A stretch of DNA of 42,686 bases from an uncultured Neisseriaceae bacterium (GTDB lineage Bacteria; Pseudomonadota; Gammaproteobacteria; Burkholderiales; UBA11063): contig CALFYC010000138.1 of the NCBI GenBank assembly GCA_937952895.1, positions 1 through 42,686 of the forward strand, given 5' to 3'. Position 1 is the first letter of the stretch; the number at the start of each line of letters is the position of its first letter. Below, piece after piece: positions 25,947 to 35,410 of this stretch. The notes beneath the pieces are model-generated. The model did not search any database, was not told the origin of the DNA, and saw nothing but the letters and a program-made list of their open reading frames with translations. Both the position numbers and the translations under genes were made by a program.

Positions 25947-27223
25947 AATATACTTGGTTACCAGCATCAAAGCCAAATGTGCTAAATCCTATTAAAATCA
26001 AGAACGTTGATGGGCCATATTTAATTACAGATAAAGGTCAAGTTCTTTATGATGCAATTTCTAGTTGGTGGTGTAAGCCATTGGGGCATAAACATGATAT
26101 TGTGCTTAGAAGTATTACCCAACAATTAAGTATTTTTGATCATCATATTCATGCGGATACTTATAATGATTTAATTGAAGAATTATCTTATCGATTGATT
26201 AAGCCATTCAAAGATATTAACAAAGTAATGTATGCAAGTGATGGTAGTTCAGCAATTGAAATTGCTATGAAGTTAAGTTATAAAGTTCGTATATTAACTA
26301 AAGAGCCTAATCGCCATAAATTTATTGCATTAAAAGGTGCTTATCATGGAGAAACAGGACTTGCATTATCAGTATGTGGGCTTGAAGATTTTAAACATGA
26401 TTATGTTTCCTTACTACTTAAAAACTATTTCATTAATGATATTCCTTATGTGTCTTCAAGATTAGATCAAAAATGGTTTAAGTGTAATTTTGATTATTCT
26501 AAGATGGATAGTTTTTTTGCTAAAGTGGCAAAAGAAGTGACGGCATTAATCATTGAGCCTATAGTGCAAGGTGCATCAGGTTTCAAAATTATTAGTCAGG
26601 ATTTCTTAGTTCACTTAATTAAGCTTGCCCAAAAATATTCTATTCACGTAATTAGTGATGAAATAATGGTAGGGCTTGGTCGCTTAGGATATTTATCCGT
26701 TACAAAATCAATTTTAAATTATGAGCCAGAATTTATTTGTTTTGCAAAAAATTTGACTGCAGGAAGTGTTCCCATGAGTGCAACGTTAATTAATCAGGAA
26801 ATTACGAAATTTTTTACTCAAAAAAATATTACTTTTGAGCATTCACACACACATAGTTGTAATACTTTGGCTACAAAAGTTGCAATCAGTTATTTGAAGC
26901 TACTAGATGAAAGTCAAATTTTAAATGATGTAATTCAGATTGAGGCAAAATTAATGAATTTAGTAAATTATTTTGCCAGTGTATTTGAATTTGTTATAAA
27001 TCCTCGTGCAATTGGGTCGATTTTAGCCTGTGATTTGAATGTTAAAAAGCATATTCTACAAAAAATATTTCAAATTGGAATTAATCATGGAATATATTTA
27101 AGGCTATTAGGTAATACATTATATATTACTCCACCAATCTACCAATTAGATAAAGATTTTAATGAAATAGCAACTAAGTTATCCATGGTATTAGAACAAA
27201 TTAGATACGAGTATCTCAGATAA
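25937..27223 (+). CDS. bioA: Adenosylmethionine-8-amino-7-oxononanoate aminotransferase
   Basis: PLP aminotransferase that converts KAPA to DAPA using SAM as amino donor. The 428-residue protein shows SSWWCKPLGH (the WW pair and Cys/Lys near the substrate), GAYHGET, ISDEIMVGLGRLG (PLP-binding Asp) and the Schiff-base lysine in FAKNLTAGSVPMSATL. The TAGSVPMSAT block is characteristic of BioA. It is the last gene of the bio operon. The 47 bases between it and the convergent speA hold no convincing terminator. Confidence 0.96.
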   Translation: MPLKYTWLPASKPNVLNPIKIKNVDGPYLITDKGQVLYDAISSWWCKPLGHKHDIVLRSITQQLSIFDHHIHADTYNDLIEELSYRLIKPFKDINKVMYASDGSSAIEIAMKLSYKVRILTKEPNRHKFIALKGAYHGETGLALSVCGLEDFKHDYVSLLLKNYFINDIPYVSSRLDQKWFKCNFDYSKMDSFFAKVAKEVTALIIEPIVQGASGFKIISQDFLVHLIKLAQKYSIHVISDEIMVGLGRLGYLSVTKSILNYEPEFICFAKNLTAGSVPMSATLINQEITKFFTQKNITFEHSHTHSCNTLATKVAISYLKLLDESQILNDVIQIEAKLMNLVNYFASVFEFVINPRAIGSILACDLNVKKHILQKIFQIGINHGIYLRLLGNTLYITPPIYQLDKDFNEIATKLSMVLEQIRYEYLR

Positions 27224-27270
27224 GCTATTCCAAATTTATCAATGTGCTCAGTATTCAATGAACTAGATAC

Positions 27271-29160
27271 TTAAGATAGATAAGTATGTGATTCAATAAT
27301 CTCTTTTACTTGGCTTAAAAGCATAGTTTGGGTTTTTAGAGGTAATTTAATCTGTTTTATACGTTTATCAAATGCTTTACAAATTTCATCAATATTAAAT
27401 CCAACATGATTTAATGAGTCCGCATTTTTAAAACTATCATGAATTCGCTCAATTATAAAAGTGCCTTTAGCATTAAGACTCACATTAATCGTGGTAACTG
27501 GGCCAAATAGATTATGCATATTGCCCATAATTTCTTGGTAGGCACCAATTAGAAATACAGCTAATAAGTAAGGATCTTTTTCATTAAATGGTGGTAATTT
27601 TAAAGATGGTTCATCCCCCTGGTAATCAGTATAACGGCTAATCTTACCATCTGAATCACATGTAATATCTTCAATGATTGCACGCATTGTTGGCTCTTGG
27701 TTTAAGTGAGTGATGGGCATTATGGGTAAACGTTGATCAATTGCCCAAACATCGGGCATTGATTGAAATAAAGAGAAATTTACAATAATCTTCTTGGCTA
27801 AATCTTCATCCAAAAAATCATATAACTCACGATGACTTCGATAACTTTGATTTAAATTTTTAAAAATATTTAATTTGATGTGTGAGAATAATTGCTCAGC
27901 AATTGCGCGTTTTGCTAAAGAAAGTTTACCCTCAGTGAAACGATTATGTAAACTATCCATCGCAACTACTGCAGATGAATAAATTTCATTAATTGGAATC
28001 TTATTAAAAGAGTCATATAATCCAGCAAGTTCTAATAAATCTTCATCTTTGACCTTAACTTCAGGAACCTCCTCACCAACAACTCGTTCCAATTCAACAA
28101 TATTGCTTATAAATACAGCGTGGTGCGCAACTACTGCACGACCTGATTCAGAAAATACATTGGGTATTGCGACATTATTATCGGTACAGATAGTTTTTAT
28201 ATTGCTTAAAATGGTTTCAGCGTAATCACCAATACTGTAGTTCGTTGAATTAAAACTACGGGAACGGCTGCCTTCATAATCAACGGCGAGCCCACCGCCA
28301 ATATCAATGGTTTTCAGCGGGACGCCAATTTTGCATAGTCCAACATAAGTCATGGTCAGTTCATTAATATAATGCCCAATATCCTTAATGTTGGCAATTT
28401 GTGAACCCTGATGACAATGTAATAAATTTAGACAATGTAATAATTTATTATCTTTTAAACGTTGAATTAGTTCTAATACTTGTGTGGTATTTAAGCCAAA
28501 TTTAGATTTTTCGCCTCCAGAATGAGCCCATTTCCCAGCTAAAGTTAGAGCTAGTCTAAATCTAACTCCAAGTAATGGCTCTACTTCGAGGATTTTAGAT
28601 TCTTCAATCACATATTTAGCTTCTAGCATTTTTTCAATAACGATAGTGATATTATAGCCACTTTTTTTTGCAATTAATGCAAGCTTGATATAGCTTCGAT
28701 CTTTATAACCATTACAAATAATTGGAGTTTTAGTATCCTTGATTGAGGATAATACACCAATTAATTCGGCTTTACTACCAGCTTCAAGACCACGCACCGA
28801 ATTATTAAGCGATAAAAAACTATCAATTACAGTTTTGTTTTGATTAACTTTAATTGGATAAATTAAGGTATAACTACCAGAATATTCAAGAGCTTTCTTT
28901 TTATCCATAAACGCTTTAATAATCCGATTTGCACGTCCCTTTATGATATCGTTAAAGCGAAGTATTAATGGTGTTTGAACTGAGTATTGCTCTTTGGCTA
29001 AATTAATAATATCAATTAAAGTAACTGGCTTATCAACTGAGTATTTATTTTTACGCACGTTGATTTGACCTGCATTGTTAATATCAAAATACCCATTCCC
29101 CCAAGTTTGAATATTATAAAATTCACGACTTTTTCTAGGGCTCCAGTTATTATTTTTCAT
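27271..29160 (-). CDS. speA: Biosynthetic arginine decarboxylase
   Basis: PLP-dependent fold-III decarboxylase that makes agmatine from arginine. The 629-residue protein shows the PLP lysine in YPIKVNQN, the glycine-rich LNLLHCHQGSQI and DIGGGLAVDYEGS segments, and SESGRAVVAHHAVF, all typical of SpeA. Length is close to the E. coli enzyme (658). It follows speB by 26 bases, so agmatine made here is passed to agmatinase to give putrescine. It has no predicted signal peptide. Confidence 0.97.
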   Translation of the reverse strand: MKNNNWSPRKSREFYNIQTWGNGYFDINNAGQINVRKNKYSVDKPVTLIDIINLAKEQYSVQTPLILRFNDIIKGRANRIIKAFMDKKKALEYSGSYTLIYPIKVNQNKTVIDSFLSLNNSVRGLEAGSKAELIGVLSSIKDTKTPIICNGYKDRSYIKLALIAKKSGYNITIVIEKMLEAKYVIEESKILEVEPLLGVRFRLALTLAGKWAHSGGEKSKFGLNTTQVLELIQRLKDNKLLHCLNLLHCHQGSQIANIKDIGHYINELTMTYVGLCKIGVPLKTIDIGGGLAVDYEGSRSRSFNSTNYSIGDYAETILSNIKTICTDNNVAIPNVFSESGRAVVAHHAVFISNIVELERVVGEEVPEVKVKDEDLLELAGLYDSFNKIPINEIYSSAVVAMDSLHNRFTEGKLSLAKRAIAEQLFSHIKLNIFKNLNQSYRSHRELYDFLDEDLAKKIIVNFSLFQSMPDVWAIDQRLPIMPITHLNQEPTMRAIIEDITCDSDGKISRYTDYQGDEPSLKLPPFNEKDPYLLAVFLIGAYQEIMGNMHNLFGPVTTINVSLNAKGTFIIERIHDSFKNADSLNHVGFNIDEICKAFDKRIKQIKLPLKTQTMLLSQVKEIIESHTYLS

Positions 29161-29186
29161 GTTTTCAATATTTCCACTTAAATCAA

Positions 29187-30146
29187 TTATATGCTTTTAC
29201 GCTTTTTATCTGCATAAAGAGTAATGATGTCACAAGCAATGTGTGCTGCAGCAAGAGATGTAAGTTCAGCATGATCATAACTTGGTGAAACTTCGACAAC
29301 ATCAGCGCCAATTAGGTTTACATTGTGCAAATTTCTTAAAATTGGTAAGATTTGAGCCGTGGATAATCCTCCTGGAACTGGTGTGCCAGTACCAGGTGCA
29401 AATGCTGGATCTAAACAATCAATATCAAAAGTTAAATAGGTTTTATTGTCACCTACAATACTGTTAATTTTATCTAAGGTTTTTTGCCAGCCATTATCAT
29501 GAACCCACATAGAATCTATAATATTCATGCCCATAAAATCTTCATTCCAGGTGCGAATCCCGATTTGCACAGAACGTTTAGGGTCAATAATGCCATTTTT
29601 AATTGCTTTATAGAACATGGTCCCATGATTGAGCGAATCTTCACAATCATCAATCCAAGTGTCGCAGTGGGCATCAAAATGGATTATAGACAATGCTTTA
29701 CCATGATGTTTTGCCATTGCGCATAAGATGGGATAGGTAATATAATGATCGCCACCAAAAGTGAGTGGAAACACATTATGATTTAAAATATTATCAATGT
29801 GCTCAATAATGCTATCTTTAATCGTTAATGGATTATGTGAATCTAAAAAGCAATCACCAATATCAACAACAGATAGAATCTCAAATGGATTAAATCCCCA
29901 TGGAAATGGGAGTAATTCTGCAAGTTGAACTGAGGCTGCACGAATTGCGCGTGGTCCTAAACGTGCGCCACTTCGATAAGTTACTGCGAGGTCAAATGGG
30001 ATACCACTAATAGCAACATCTACAGATTCTAAGTTTTTGGTATAGTTTCTACGCATAAAGCTTAAAACCCCACCATAAGTCATTTCAAAATTGCTACCGG
30101 TGAGTGTTTTACGTGCTATTGCTGCATCAACTAATGCTTGAGTCAT
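29187..30146 (-). CDS. speB: Agmatinase
   Basis: Manganese ureohydrolase that splits agmatine into putrescine and urea. The metal motifs are all present: GGDHYITYP, HFDAHCDTW and FDIDCLDPAFAPGTGTPVPGG. SGIPFDLAVTYRSGARLGPRAIR is split across the N-terminal third as in ureohydrolases. The open frame runs back to an ATG at 30179, but GAGGT is placed eight bases before the ATG at 30146, giving a 319-residue protein of usual length. It lies between glk and speA in one operon. Confidence 0.95.
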   Translation of the reverse strand: MTQALVDAAIARKTLTGSNFEMTYGGVLSFMRRNYTKNLESVDVAISGIPFDLAVTYRSGARLGPRAIRAASVQLAELLPFPWGFNPFEILSVVDIGDCFLDSHNPLTIKDSIIEHIDNILNHNVFPLTFGGDHYITYPILCAMAKHHGKALSIIHFDAHCDTWIDDCEDSLNHGTMFYKAIKNGIIDPKRSVQIGIRTWNEDFMGMNIIDSMWVHDNGWQKTLDKINSIVGDNKTYLTFDIDCLDPAFAPGTGTPVPGGLSTAQILPILRNLHNVNLIGADVVEVSPSYDHAELTSLAAAHIACDIITLYADKKRKSI

Positions 30147-30162
30147 AATGAGTACCTCTATT

Positions 30163-31161
30163 TTATGGGATATAGCCATCTTGTAAAAATGTTTCTAAGG
30201 CATAACTTGCACCTAAAAACGCTGGAAATTTTTCCATTATAACATAAACTGGAATTTGAGCTAAATACTCGTGGAAACGGCCCTTCGCTTCAAATCTACC
30301 TCTAAATCCAGATTTGACAAAAAATTCAATCATTTGAGGGATAATCCCACCACCAATTATTGCGCCACCAAACGAGCAAGTGGTAACAACTAAATTTGAA
30401 GCAGCTGTTCCAAGCATTCTACAGAATATATCAATTGTTAAAGTGAACATCCATTCTTGATTAGTAAGCCCGCGAGTAACGATTTCTGCTGGGGTGGGAA
30501 TTGAATTAAACACAATTCCACGAATACTGCATAATGCTTCATAAATTAATTGTAAGCCAGGGCCTGAAATGAAACGTTCAGTAGAAACATGAGAATAGCG
30601 GCGATTAACAAATTTCCATAATTCAATTTCTTCTTCATTGGCTGGTGCAAAGCTTGAGCGTCCGTATTCTGCAGGAACTGAAAAAAATCTACCAGTTGGA
30701 TGTTTTATTAGTGTTGCAGCTCCTAGTCCAGTTCCAGGACCAATGATTGAGATTGTTTTAGATAAATTAAGTTGATCATGCCCACCAATTTTTACTAAAT
30801 GAGACTGCTTAATATTAGGAATTGATAAGGCTAATGCATGAAAATCATTTAAAAAAATCACTTTTTTCATACCAACTTCACCAGACACTTTGGACATGGA
30901 TTGTCCATTCCAGGGGCTATTTACCATAAACATATCATCATTACCAGCAATTGGCGATGGGATAGCTAAAGATGCATGATGAATTTTTCCAGTTAAATTA
31001 ACCATCTCTAAATAAGAAAGGATTGCATTAGATAAGGTTGGATAGTCAGCACAGGATAATTTTTTTATTTCAGTATATTCAAATGGCGCTACTTCAATAC
31101 CAAAGCGCGCATTAGTTCCTCCAATATCGGCAATTAATCGAGGATTGAAATTTTGTTGCAT
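30163..31161 (-). CDS. glk: Glucokinase
   Basis: ATP-dependent hexokinase of the bacterial Glk family, feeding glucose-6-phosphate into glycolysis or the Entner-Doudoroff and pentose routes. It shows the phosphate-binding ADIGGTNARFG, the catalytic-region FLNDFHALALS and the GPGTGLGAA adenosine motif. An upstream ATG at 31179 overlaps the pgl stop as ATGA; I prefer the ATG at 31161 (332 residues), because AAAGG lies ten bases before it, the same spacing as before pgl. The N-terminus then matches typical Glk proteins. Confidence 0.94.
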   Translation of the reverse strand: MQQNFNPRLIADIGGTNARFGIEVAPFEYTEIKKLSCADYPTLSNAILSYLEMVNLTGKIHHASLAIPSPIAGNDDMFMVNSPWNGQSMSKVSGEVGMKKVIFLNDFHALALSIPNIKQSHLVKIGGHDQLNLSKTISIIGPGTGLGAATLIKHPTGRFFSVPAEYGRSSFAPANEEEIELWKFVNRRYSHVSTERFISGPGLQLIYEALCSIRGIVFNSIPTPAEIVTRGLTNQEWMFTLTIDIFCRMLGTAASNLVVTTCSFGGAIIGGGIIPQMIEFFVKSGFRGRFEAKGRFHEYLAQIPVYVIMEKFPAFLGASYALETFLQDGYIP

Positions 31162-31175
31162 GGGTGATTGGCCTT

Positions 31176-31838
31176 TCATTCAAACCAGTATATTTGTGTG
31201 TCATTACGATTACGTAAAACATAACCAATAGGATATTCGGATTCGTGGTTTTTATATGCTTCTTTTATAATATTAAATTTTATATTGCCACTGATACTTA
31301 AAATTAAGTGTGGAATTTTTAAAATTGCTGATAAAGTTAGAGTAATTCGTTGATATTTAGCGGTTAAAGGATTAGTTAACATATATTGTTGTGTATTCCC
31401 TAAATCAAGTGCTTGTTTAAGTTCAGGACAATCAGGAAAAATAGATGCCGTATGTCCATCTTCGCCCATTCCTAAAATTGCAATATCAATTTTATAATTA
31501 AGTTTAGCCAGATTATTTAAAGATACATTATCCTGATATAAACCATAAAATTGAGCTTTAGTAGCATTATTTTTAAGTAAGTGCGTTTTAACTAAGTGTT
31601 CGTTACTATCTTCGTGAGATGGTTGAATAATTCTTTCATCAACCAATACGACATTTACTTTTCCCCAATCAAGCTTGGTATTACTTAAATGTTCAAAAAT
31701 TTTAATCGGGCTTTTGCCACCAGACACGGCTAGAGTGGCTGATCCTTGATCATCAATAATTTGTTGTAATTTATGGTGAACTATTTTAGCAATTTCTAAC
31801 GCTTGTTCTTGATCACTATTAGACATATTTAATTGCAT
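31176..31838 (-). CDS. pgl: 6-phosphogluconolactonase
   Basis: Hydrolase of 6-phosphogluconolactone in the oxidative pentose phosphate/Entner-Doudoroff path. The 220-residue DevB/Pgl-type protein shows TLAVSGGKSP, VLVDERIIQPSHEDSNE and ILGMGEDGHTASIFP, the standard sugar-phosphate-isomerase-like motifs. AAAGG lies ten bases before the ATG. It is first in the pgl-glk-speB-speA unit. zwf, edd and eda are not in this window; pgl next to glk is a gene pairing also found in Neisseria. Confidence 0.95.
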   Translation of the reverse strand: MQLNMSNSDQEQALEIAKIVHHKLQQIIDDQGSATLAVSGGKSPIKIFEHLSNTKLDWGKVNVVLVDERIIQPSHEDSNEHLVKTHLLKNNATKAQFYGLYQDNVSLNNLAKLNYKIDIAILGMGEDGHTASIFPDCPELKQALDLGNTQQYMLTNPLTAKYQRITLTLSAILKIPHLILSISGNIKFNIIKEAYKNHESEYPIGYVLRNRNDTQIYWFE

Positions 31839-31917
31839 GGCTGATTACCTTTAATACAGTCTTTATCAAGAGGAGATTTTACACTAAACCAACAAGGCAA
31901 AGTAGAATAAATAATTA

Positions 31918-31926
31918 TGTTATAAT
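31918..31926 (+). promoter_or_regulatory. Extended -10 promoter of fabI
   Basis: TGTTATAAT, a perfect extended -10, ends 35 bases before the GTG start of fabI. The hexamer 17 bases upstream (CAAAGT) is a poor -35. The predicted start near 31933 rules out use of the earlier in-frame TTG at 31932. Confidence 0.7.
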
Positions 31927-31961
31927 CCATCTTGTTAATTAAATTTTCTGGGGAGATTCGC

Positions 31962-32747
31962 GTGGGAATTTTAACTGGTAAAAAGATCTTGATAACAGGG
32001 TTATTATCAGATCGTTCTATTGCATATGGTGTAGCAAAAGCTTGTCATAATCAAGGTGCGGAATTAGCTTTTACTTATCAAACAGAACGTTTTAAAGATC
32101 GTGTGGAAAAGCTTGGCCAGGACTTTAATGGAAAATTATTTATTCCATGTGATGTTACGGATGATAAACAAATTGAAGATTTATTTGTAACTCTGAAAAG
32201 TAGTTGGGGTGCATTAGATGGTGTATTACATTCCATAGCTTATTCTCCCAAAGAGGGTTTAACTGGTGACTTTGTTGATAATGTAAGTCGCGATGTTTTT
32301 AAGATTTCGAATGATATTACGGCATATAGTTTCACTGCATTGGCAAAATCTTTAAGACCGTTATTAAAGGAATCAAAAGGATCATTAATTACCTTAACTT
32401 ATTTAGGTGGCGAAAAAGTTGTGCCAAATTATAATATGGCAGGTGTTGCTAAAGCTGCCTTAGAGGCAACCACACGCTATATGGCTGCGAATTTAGGTGC
32501 TGATGGTATCCGGGTAAATGCGGTATCTGCAGGCCCAATTAAAACTCTGGCTGCAAGTGGAATTAGCGGGTTTAGTAAAATTTTAGATCATGTATCAAAT
32601 AATTCGCCACTTAAACGAAATGTAACAAGTGAAGAAGTGGGTAATGCATCGGCCTTTTTATTTTCAAATTTAGCTAGTGGGATTACTGGTGAAGTGTTAT
32701 ATGTTGATGCCGGATATAATATAATGGCTGCGGGCTTAGAGGGCTAA
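31962..32747 (+). CDS. fabI: Enoyl-[acyl-carrier-protein] reductase (NADH), FabI
   Basis: Short-chain dehydrogenase/reductase that performs the last step of each fatty acid elongation round. The 261-residue protein begins MGILTGKKILITGLLSDRSI, with the nucleotide-binding site, then HSIAYSPKEGL and the catalytic Tyr-x6-Lys in YNMAGVAK. Position 93-equivalent is Ala, as in Gram-positive FabI, rather than the Gly of E. coli. The start is a GTG with GGGGAG six bases upstream; a longer frame to 31932 would begin inside the promoter. FabI is the target of triclosan and isoniazid-type inhibitors. kdsD follows seven bases later. Confidence 0.96.
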   Translation: MGILTGKKILITGLLSDRSIAYGVAKACHNQGAELAFTYQTERFKDRVEKLGQDFNGKLFIPCDVTDDKQIEDLFVTLKSSWGALDGVLHSIAYSPKEGLTGDFVDNVSRDVFKISNDITAYSFTALAKSLRPLLKESKGSLITLTYLGGEKVVPNYNMAGVAKAALEATTRYMAANLGADGIRVNAVSAGPIKTLAASGISGFSKILDHVSNNSPLKRNVTSEEVGNASAFLFSNLASGITGEVLYVDAGYNIMAAGLEG

Positions 32748-32754
32748 GCCTAGG

Positions 32755-33732
32755 ATGGAATTAGATAAAAAGAAGGTTTTAGAAATTGCCAATCAAGTTT
32801 TTTCTGATGAAATTGATGGGATAAAGAAACTTGGCACAAATTTAAACGATGACTTCTTAGCTTCAGTTAAGGCAATTTTAGACTGTGCTGGTAAAGTTAT
32901 AGTAACTGGGATTGGTAAATCCGGACATATCGCAAATAAAATCTCTGCAACTTTAGCATCAACCGGAACTCCTGCATTTTTTGTGCATCCAGCAGAAGCG
33001 TTACACGGTGATTTGGGTATGATTGAAGGTAATGATATTGTAATTGCTATATCCTATTCTGGTGAATCAGATGAATTAATGTCAATTATTCCAGTTCTTA
33101 AACATAAGAAAGTGCCTTTAATTGCAATGACGGGTAAATTAGATTCTAGTTTAGCTAAAATTGCTAACTATAAATTAAATGTTGGCATCGATAAAGAGGC
33201 GTGCCCCTTAGGCCTAGCTCCAACAACTAGCACTACTGCATGTTTAGTTTTGGGGGATGCTATTGCTGTATGTCTTCTTAGTCTTCGTGGATTTAAAAAA
33301 GAAGATTTTGCGCTATCTCATCCTGGTGGGGCTCTTGGGCGAAGATTATTAACCACTGTGAGTGATTTAATGCATTCCGGTGATGATTTGCCATCTGTTT
33401 TTTTAGATACTCCACTTAAAGATGTGGTGTTTGAAATTACTAAAAAAAGGCTTGGTTTTACTGGGGTTATTGATAAAAATGGTAAATTACTTGGAGTAGT
33501 TACCGATGGTGATTTAAGGCGTGTTTTAGATCACAATGTTGATGTAATAGCAACAAAAGCATCAGATATTATGACTAAAGAGCCGAAAGTTGTTATGAAA
33601 GATAGTTTAGCGGTTGATGCTATTGAGATGATAGAGCAATTTAAAATTACCGGATTTTTGGTTGTTGATGAAAATCATCATCTTTTGGGTGGTTTTAATC
33701 TGCATGATTTATTCCGAGCAAAATTAATATAA
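32755..33732 (+). CDS. kdsD: Arabinose-5-phosphate isomerase
   Basis: Converts ribulose-5-phosphate to arabinose-5-phosphate, the first committed step to the LPS sugar KDO. The 325-residue protein has an N-terminal SIS domain (GIGKSGHIANKISATLAS, HPAEALHGDLGMI, SHPGGALGRRLL) and two C-terminal CBS domains (about residues 205-325). It opens the KDO/LPS export run and probably shares a transcript with fabI, an arrangement that couples fatty-acid and LPS precursor supply. The Shine-Dalgarno is weak. Confidence 0.97.
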   Translation: MELDKKKVLEIANQVFSDEIDGIKKLGTNLNDDFLASVKAILDCAGKVIVTGIGKSGHIANKISATLASTGTPAFFVHPAEALHGDLGMIEGNDIVIAISYSGESDELMSIIPVLKHKKVPLIAMTGKLDSSLAKIANYKLNVGIDKEACPLGLAPTTSTTACLVLGDAIAVCLLSLRGFKKEDFALSHPGGALGRRLLTTVSDLMHSGDDLPSVFLDTPLKDVVFEITKKRLGFTGVIDKNGKLLGVVTDGDLRRVLDHNVDVIATKASDIMTKEPKVVMKDSLAVDAIEMIEQFKITGFLVVDENHHLLGGFNLHDLFRAKLI

Positions 33733-33751
33733 TTATTTAGTTAGATAAAGT

Positions 33752-34282
33752 ATGAATGAGTGTTTAAATAATAAAGCAAGTAAAATTAAACTAATTGCAA
33801 CTGATGTTGATGGCGTACTTACTGATGGTTCTATCTTTATTGAAGGTGATTTCAAAGAGCCATTTGGTAAATTTTCGATCTATGATGGTATGGGAATTTC
33901 GATAGCACACAAATGCGATTTGCAAATAGTGATTATTTCTGGACGTAAGTCAAAATGTTCAGAAGCCAGATTTAGAGATCTGGGGGTAGACGAAGTATAT
34001 ACCGGAATTGATAATAAGAAAGAAAAGCTATTCGAGATAGTTAACCGTTTAAATATTGAATTAGACAATGTGGCTTATATTGGCGATGATTTAGTTGATT
34101 TGGGTGTTATGAGTATTGTTGGGCTTACAGTTGCCCCTAAAAATGCAATGCCAATAGTAAAAGAACGTGTTCATTATATTGCTGAAAAAAAAGGTGGTGA
34201 AGGTGTTTTACGTGAAGTGGTTGATTTAATCTTACACGCTCAAAATAAATATGATGAATTATTAAAGAAATATTTTGAATAA
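33752..34282 (+). CDS. kdsC: 3-deoxy-D-manno-octulosonate 8-phosphate phosphatase
   Basis: HAD-family phosphatase that makes free KDO from KDO-8-P. The nucleophile motif is TDVDGVLTDGSIF, followed by ISGRKS (motif II), and YIGDDLVDLGVM (acidic motif IV). With 176 residues and no cap domain it is typical of tetrameric KdsC. It lies 19 bases after kdsD and six bases before lptC. Confidence 0.96.
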   Translation: MNECLNNKASKIKLIATDVDGVLTDGSIFIEGDFKEPFGKFSIYDGMGISIAHKCDLQIVIISGRKSKCSEARFRDLGVDEVYTGIDNKKEKLFEIVNRLNIELDNVAYIGDDLVDLGVMSIVGLTVAPKNAMPIVKERVHYIAEKKGGEGVLREVVDLILHAQNKYDELLKKYFE

Positions 34283-34288
34283 ATATCT

Positions 34289-34867
34289 ATGAACAAGTTT
34301 TATTCATCTAGAGCATTTCAATTTTTTGCAATAGTAATTATTTCATCACTTTGTGTATTATTAGATATTTTAACTAAAATTAATTTTAGTAAAATTGAGT
34401 TACCTAAAAACCGTCCTGAATATAATGCTCAAGGAGTTGATGGGCGAGTCTATAATAAAAGTGGTAAATTAGTTTATAAATTAACTAGTAATAATGCTTG
34501 GGAATTCCCTGATGATGTGCGGGTTTTTATGCAAGAATTAGAATTATCTGTCTATGAAGATAAATCAGATCAAGTTAAATATTCAGTTAAAAGTGATGAT
34601 GGATGGGTAAACTACAATAATCTATTAGGTTTTTTGGGAAAAAATGTAGTAATTACGATTTTTGGTCTTGGGATGGGAAAAAATATTACAATTTATGGTG
34701 ACCAAATTAACTTGGATATGAATAAGCATTATTTTGATAGTGATAAACCAATTAAAGCAATTCAAGAGCAAAACACTCTATCGTCAACTGGGTTTAGTTA
34801 TGATAGTGAAAGGCAGCTCTTAACTTTAAATTCAAAGGTAAAAGTGGTATATTTTTATAATAGGTAA
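34289..34867 (+). CDS. lptC: LPS export protein LptC
   Basis: Bitopic inner-membrane protein linking the LptBFG transporter to LptA. It has one N-terminal transmembrane helix (about residues 11-28) and a periplasmic beta-jellyroll region. Sequence conservation is low in this family; the position between kdsC and lptA and the 192-residue length carry much of the call. The periplasmic part shows alternating hydrophobic strands, with YNAQGVDGRVYNKSGKL near the start as usual. Confidence 0.9.
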   Translation: MNKFYSSRAFQFFAIVIISSLCVLLDILTKINFSKIELPKNRPEYNAQGVDGRVYNKSGKLVYKLTSNNAWEFPDDVRVFMQELELSVYEDKSDQVKYSVKSDDGWVNYNNLLGFLGKNVVITIFGLGMGKNITIYGDQINLDMNKHYFDSDKPIKAIQEQNTLSSTGFSYDSERQLLTLNSKVKVVYFYNR

Positions 34868-34876
34868 AATAAAAGC

Positions 34877-35410
34877 GTGAAGATAAGATTTATAAAAATT
34901 AGTTTCATGTGTATCGTGTCAACCATTGCAGTAGCTTCATATGCACAAAAGGGAGATGAGACTAAACCAATTCAAATTGAAGCAGATCACGGAACCGTTG
35001 ATCAAAAGCAAATGACTTCTATATTTGAAGGCAGAGTAGTAATTACGCGTGGTTCATTAATTGTGCATGCGGATAAAGCAACCGCCAGTCAGGATCCATC
35101 TGGCGAAAAAGTGTTAACCTTAATTGGTAAACCAGTTACTTTTTCACAATTAACTGATGATGGGGGGAAAATTGAAGGGCAGGGTAATGAATTCACTTAT
35201 GATACCAAATCGGGTTTAGGTGTTCTAAGTGGCAGAGCTAGAATTAAAAAAGGGCAAAGTATTGTTATTGGTGATAAAGTTACTTATAATAGTAAAACTC
35301 AGGTCTATAGTGCTTCATCTACAATATCAAATGGGGTGAGTAAAAAAGCTACTAGTGGTAGAATAACTGTAATATTGGATCAAAATGAAAGCGTCGGTTC
35401 AGTCAAATAA
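34877..35410 (+). CDS. lptA: LPS transport periplasmic protein LptA
   Basis: Bridges the periplasm by polymerising into a beta-jellyroll filament that carries LPS to LptDE. The GTG start gives a signal peptide ending ASYA, with cleavage before Gln24. The mature part begins with PIQIEADHGTVDQKQ and FEGRVVITRGSLIVHADKA, the OstA-like hallmark. The 177-residue length is usual. It overlaps lptB by 26 bases in another frame, so the two are translationally coupled. An internal ATG at residue 11 would destroy the signal peptide and is rejected. Confidence 0.95.
   Translation: MKIRFIKISFMCIVSTIAVASYAQKGDETKPIQIEADHGTVDQKQMTSIFEGRVVITRGSLIVHADKATASQDPSGEKVLTLIGKPVTFSQLTDDGGKIEGQGNEFTYDTKSGLGVLSGRARIKKGQSIVIGDKVTYNSKTQVYSASSTISNGVSKKATSGRITVILDQNESVGSVK

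Noticed and set aside
31932..31961. Longer fabI start at the TTG
   Set aside because: It falls at the predicted transcription start; the GTG at 31962 has GGGGAG upstream and matches the FabI N-terminus.
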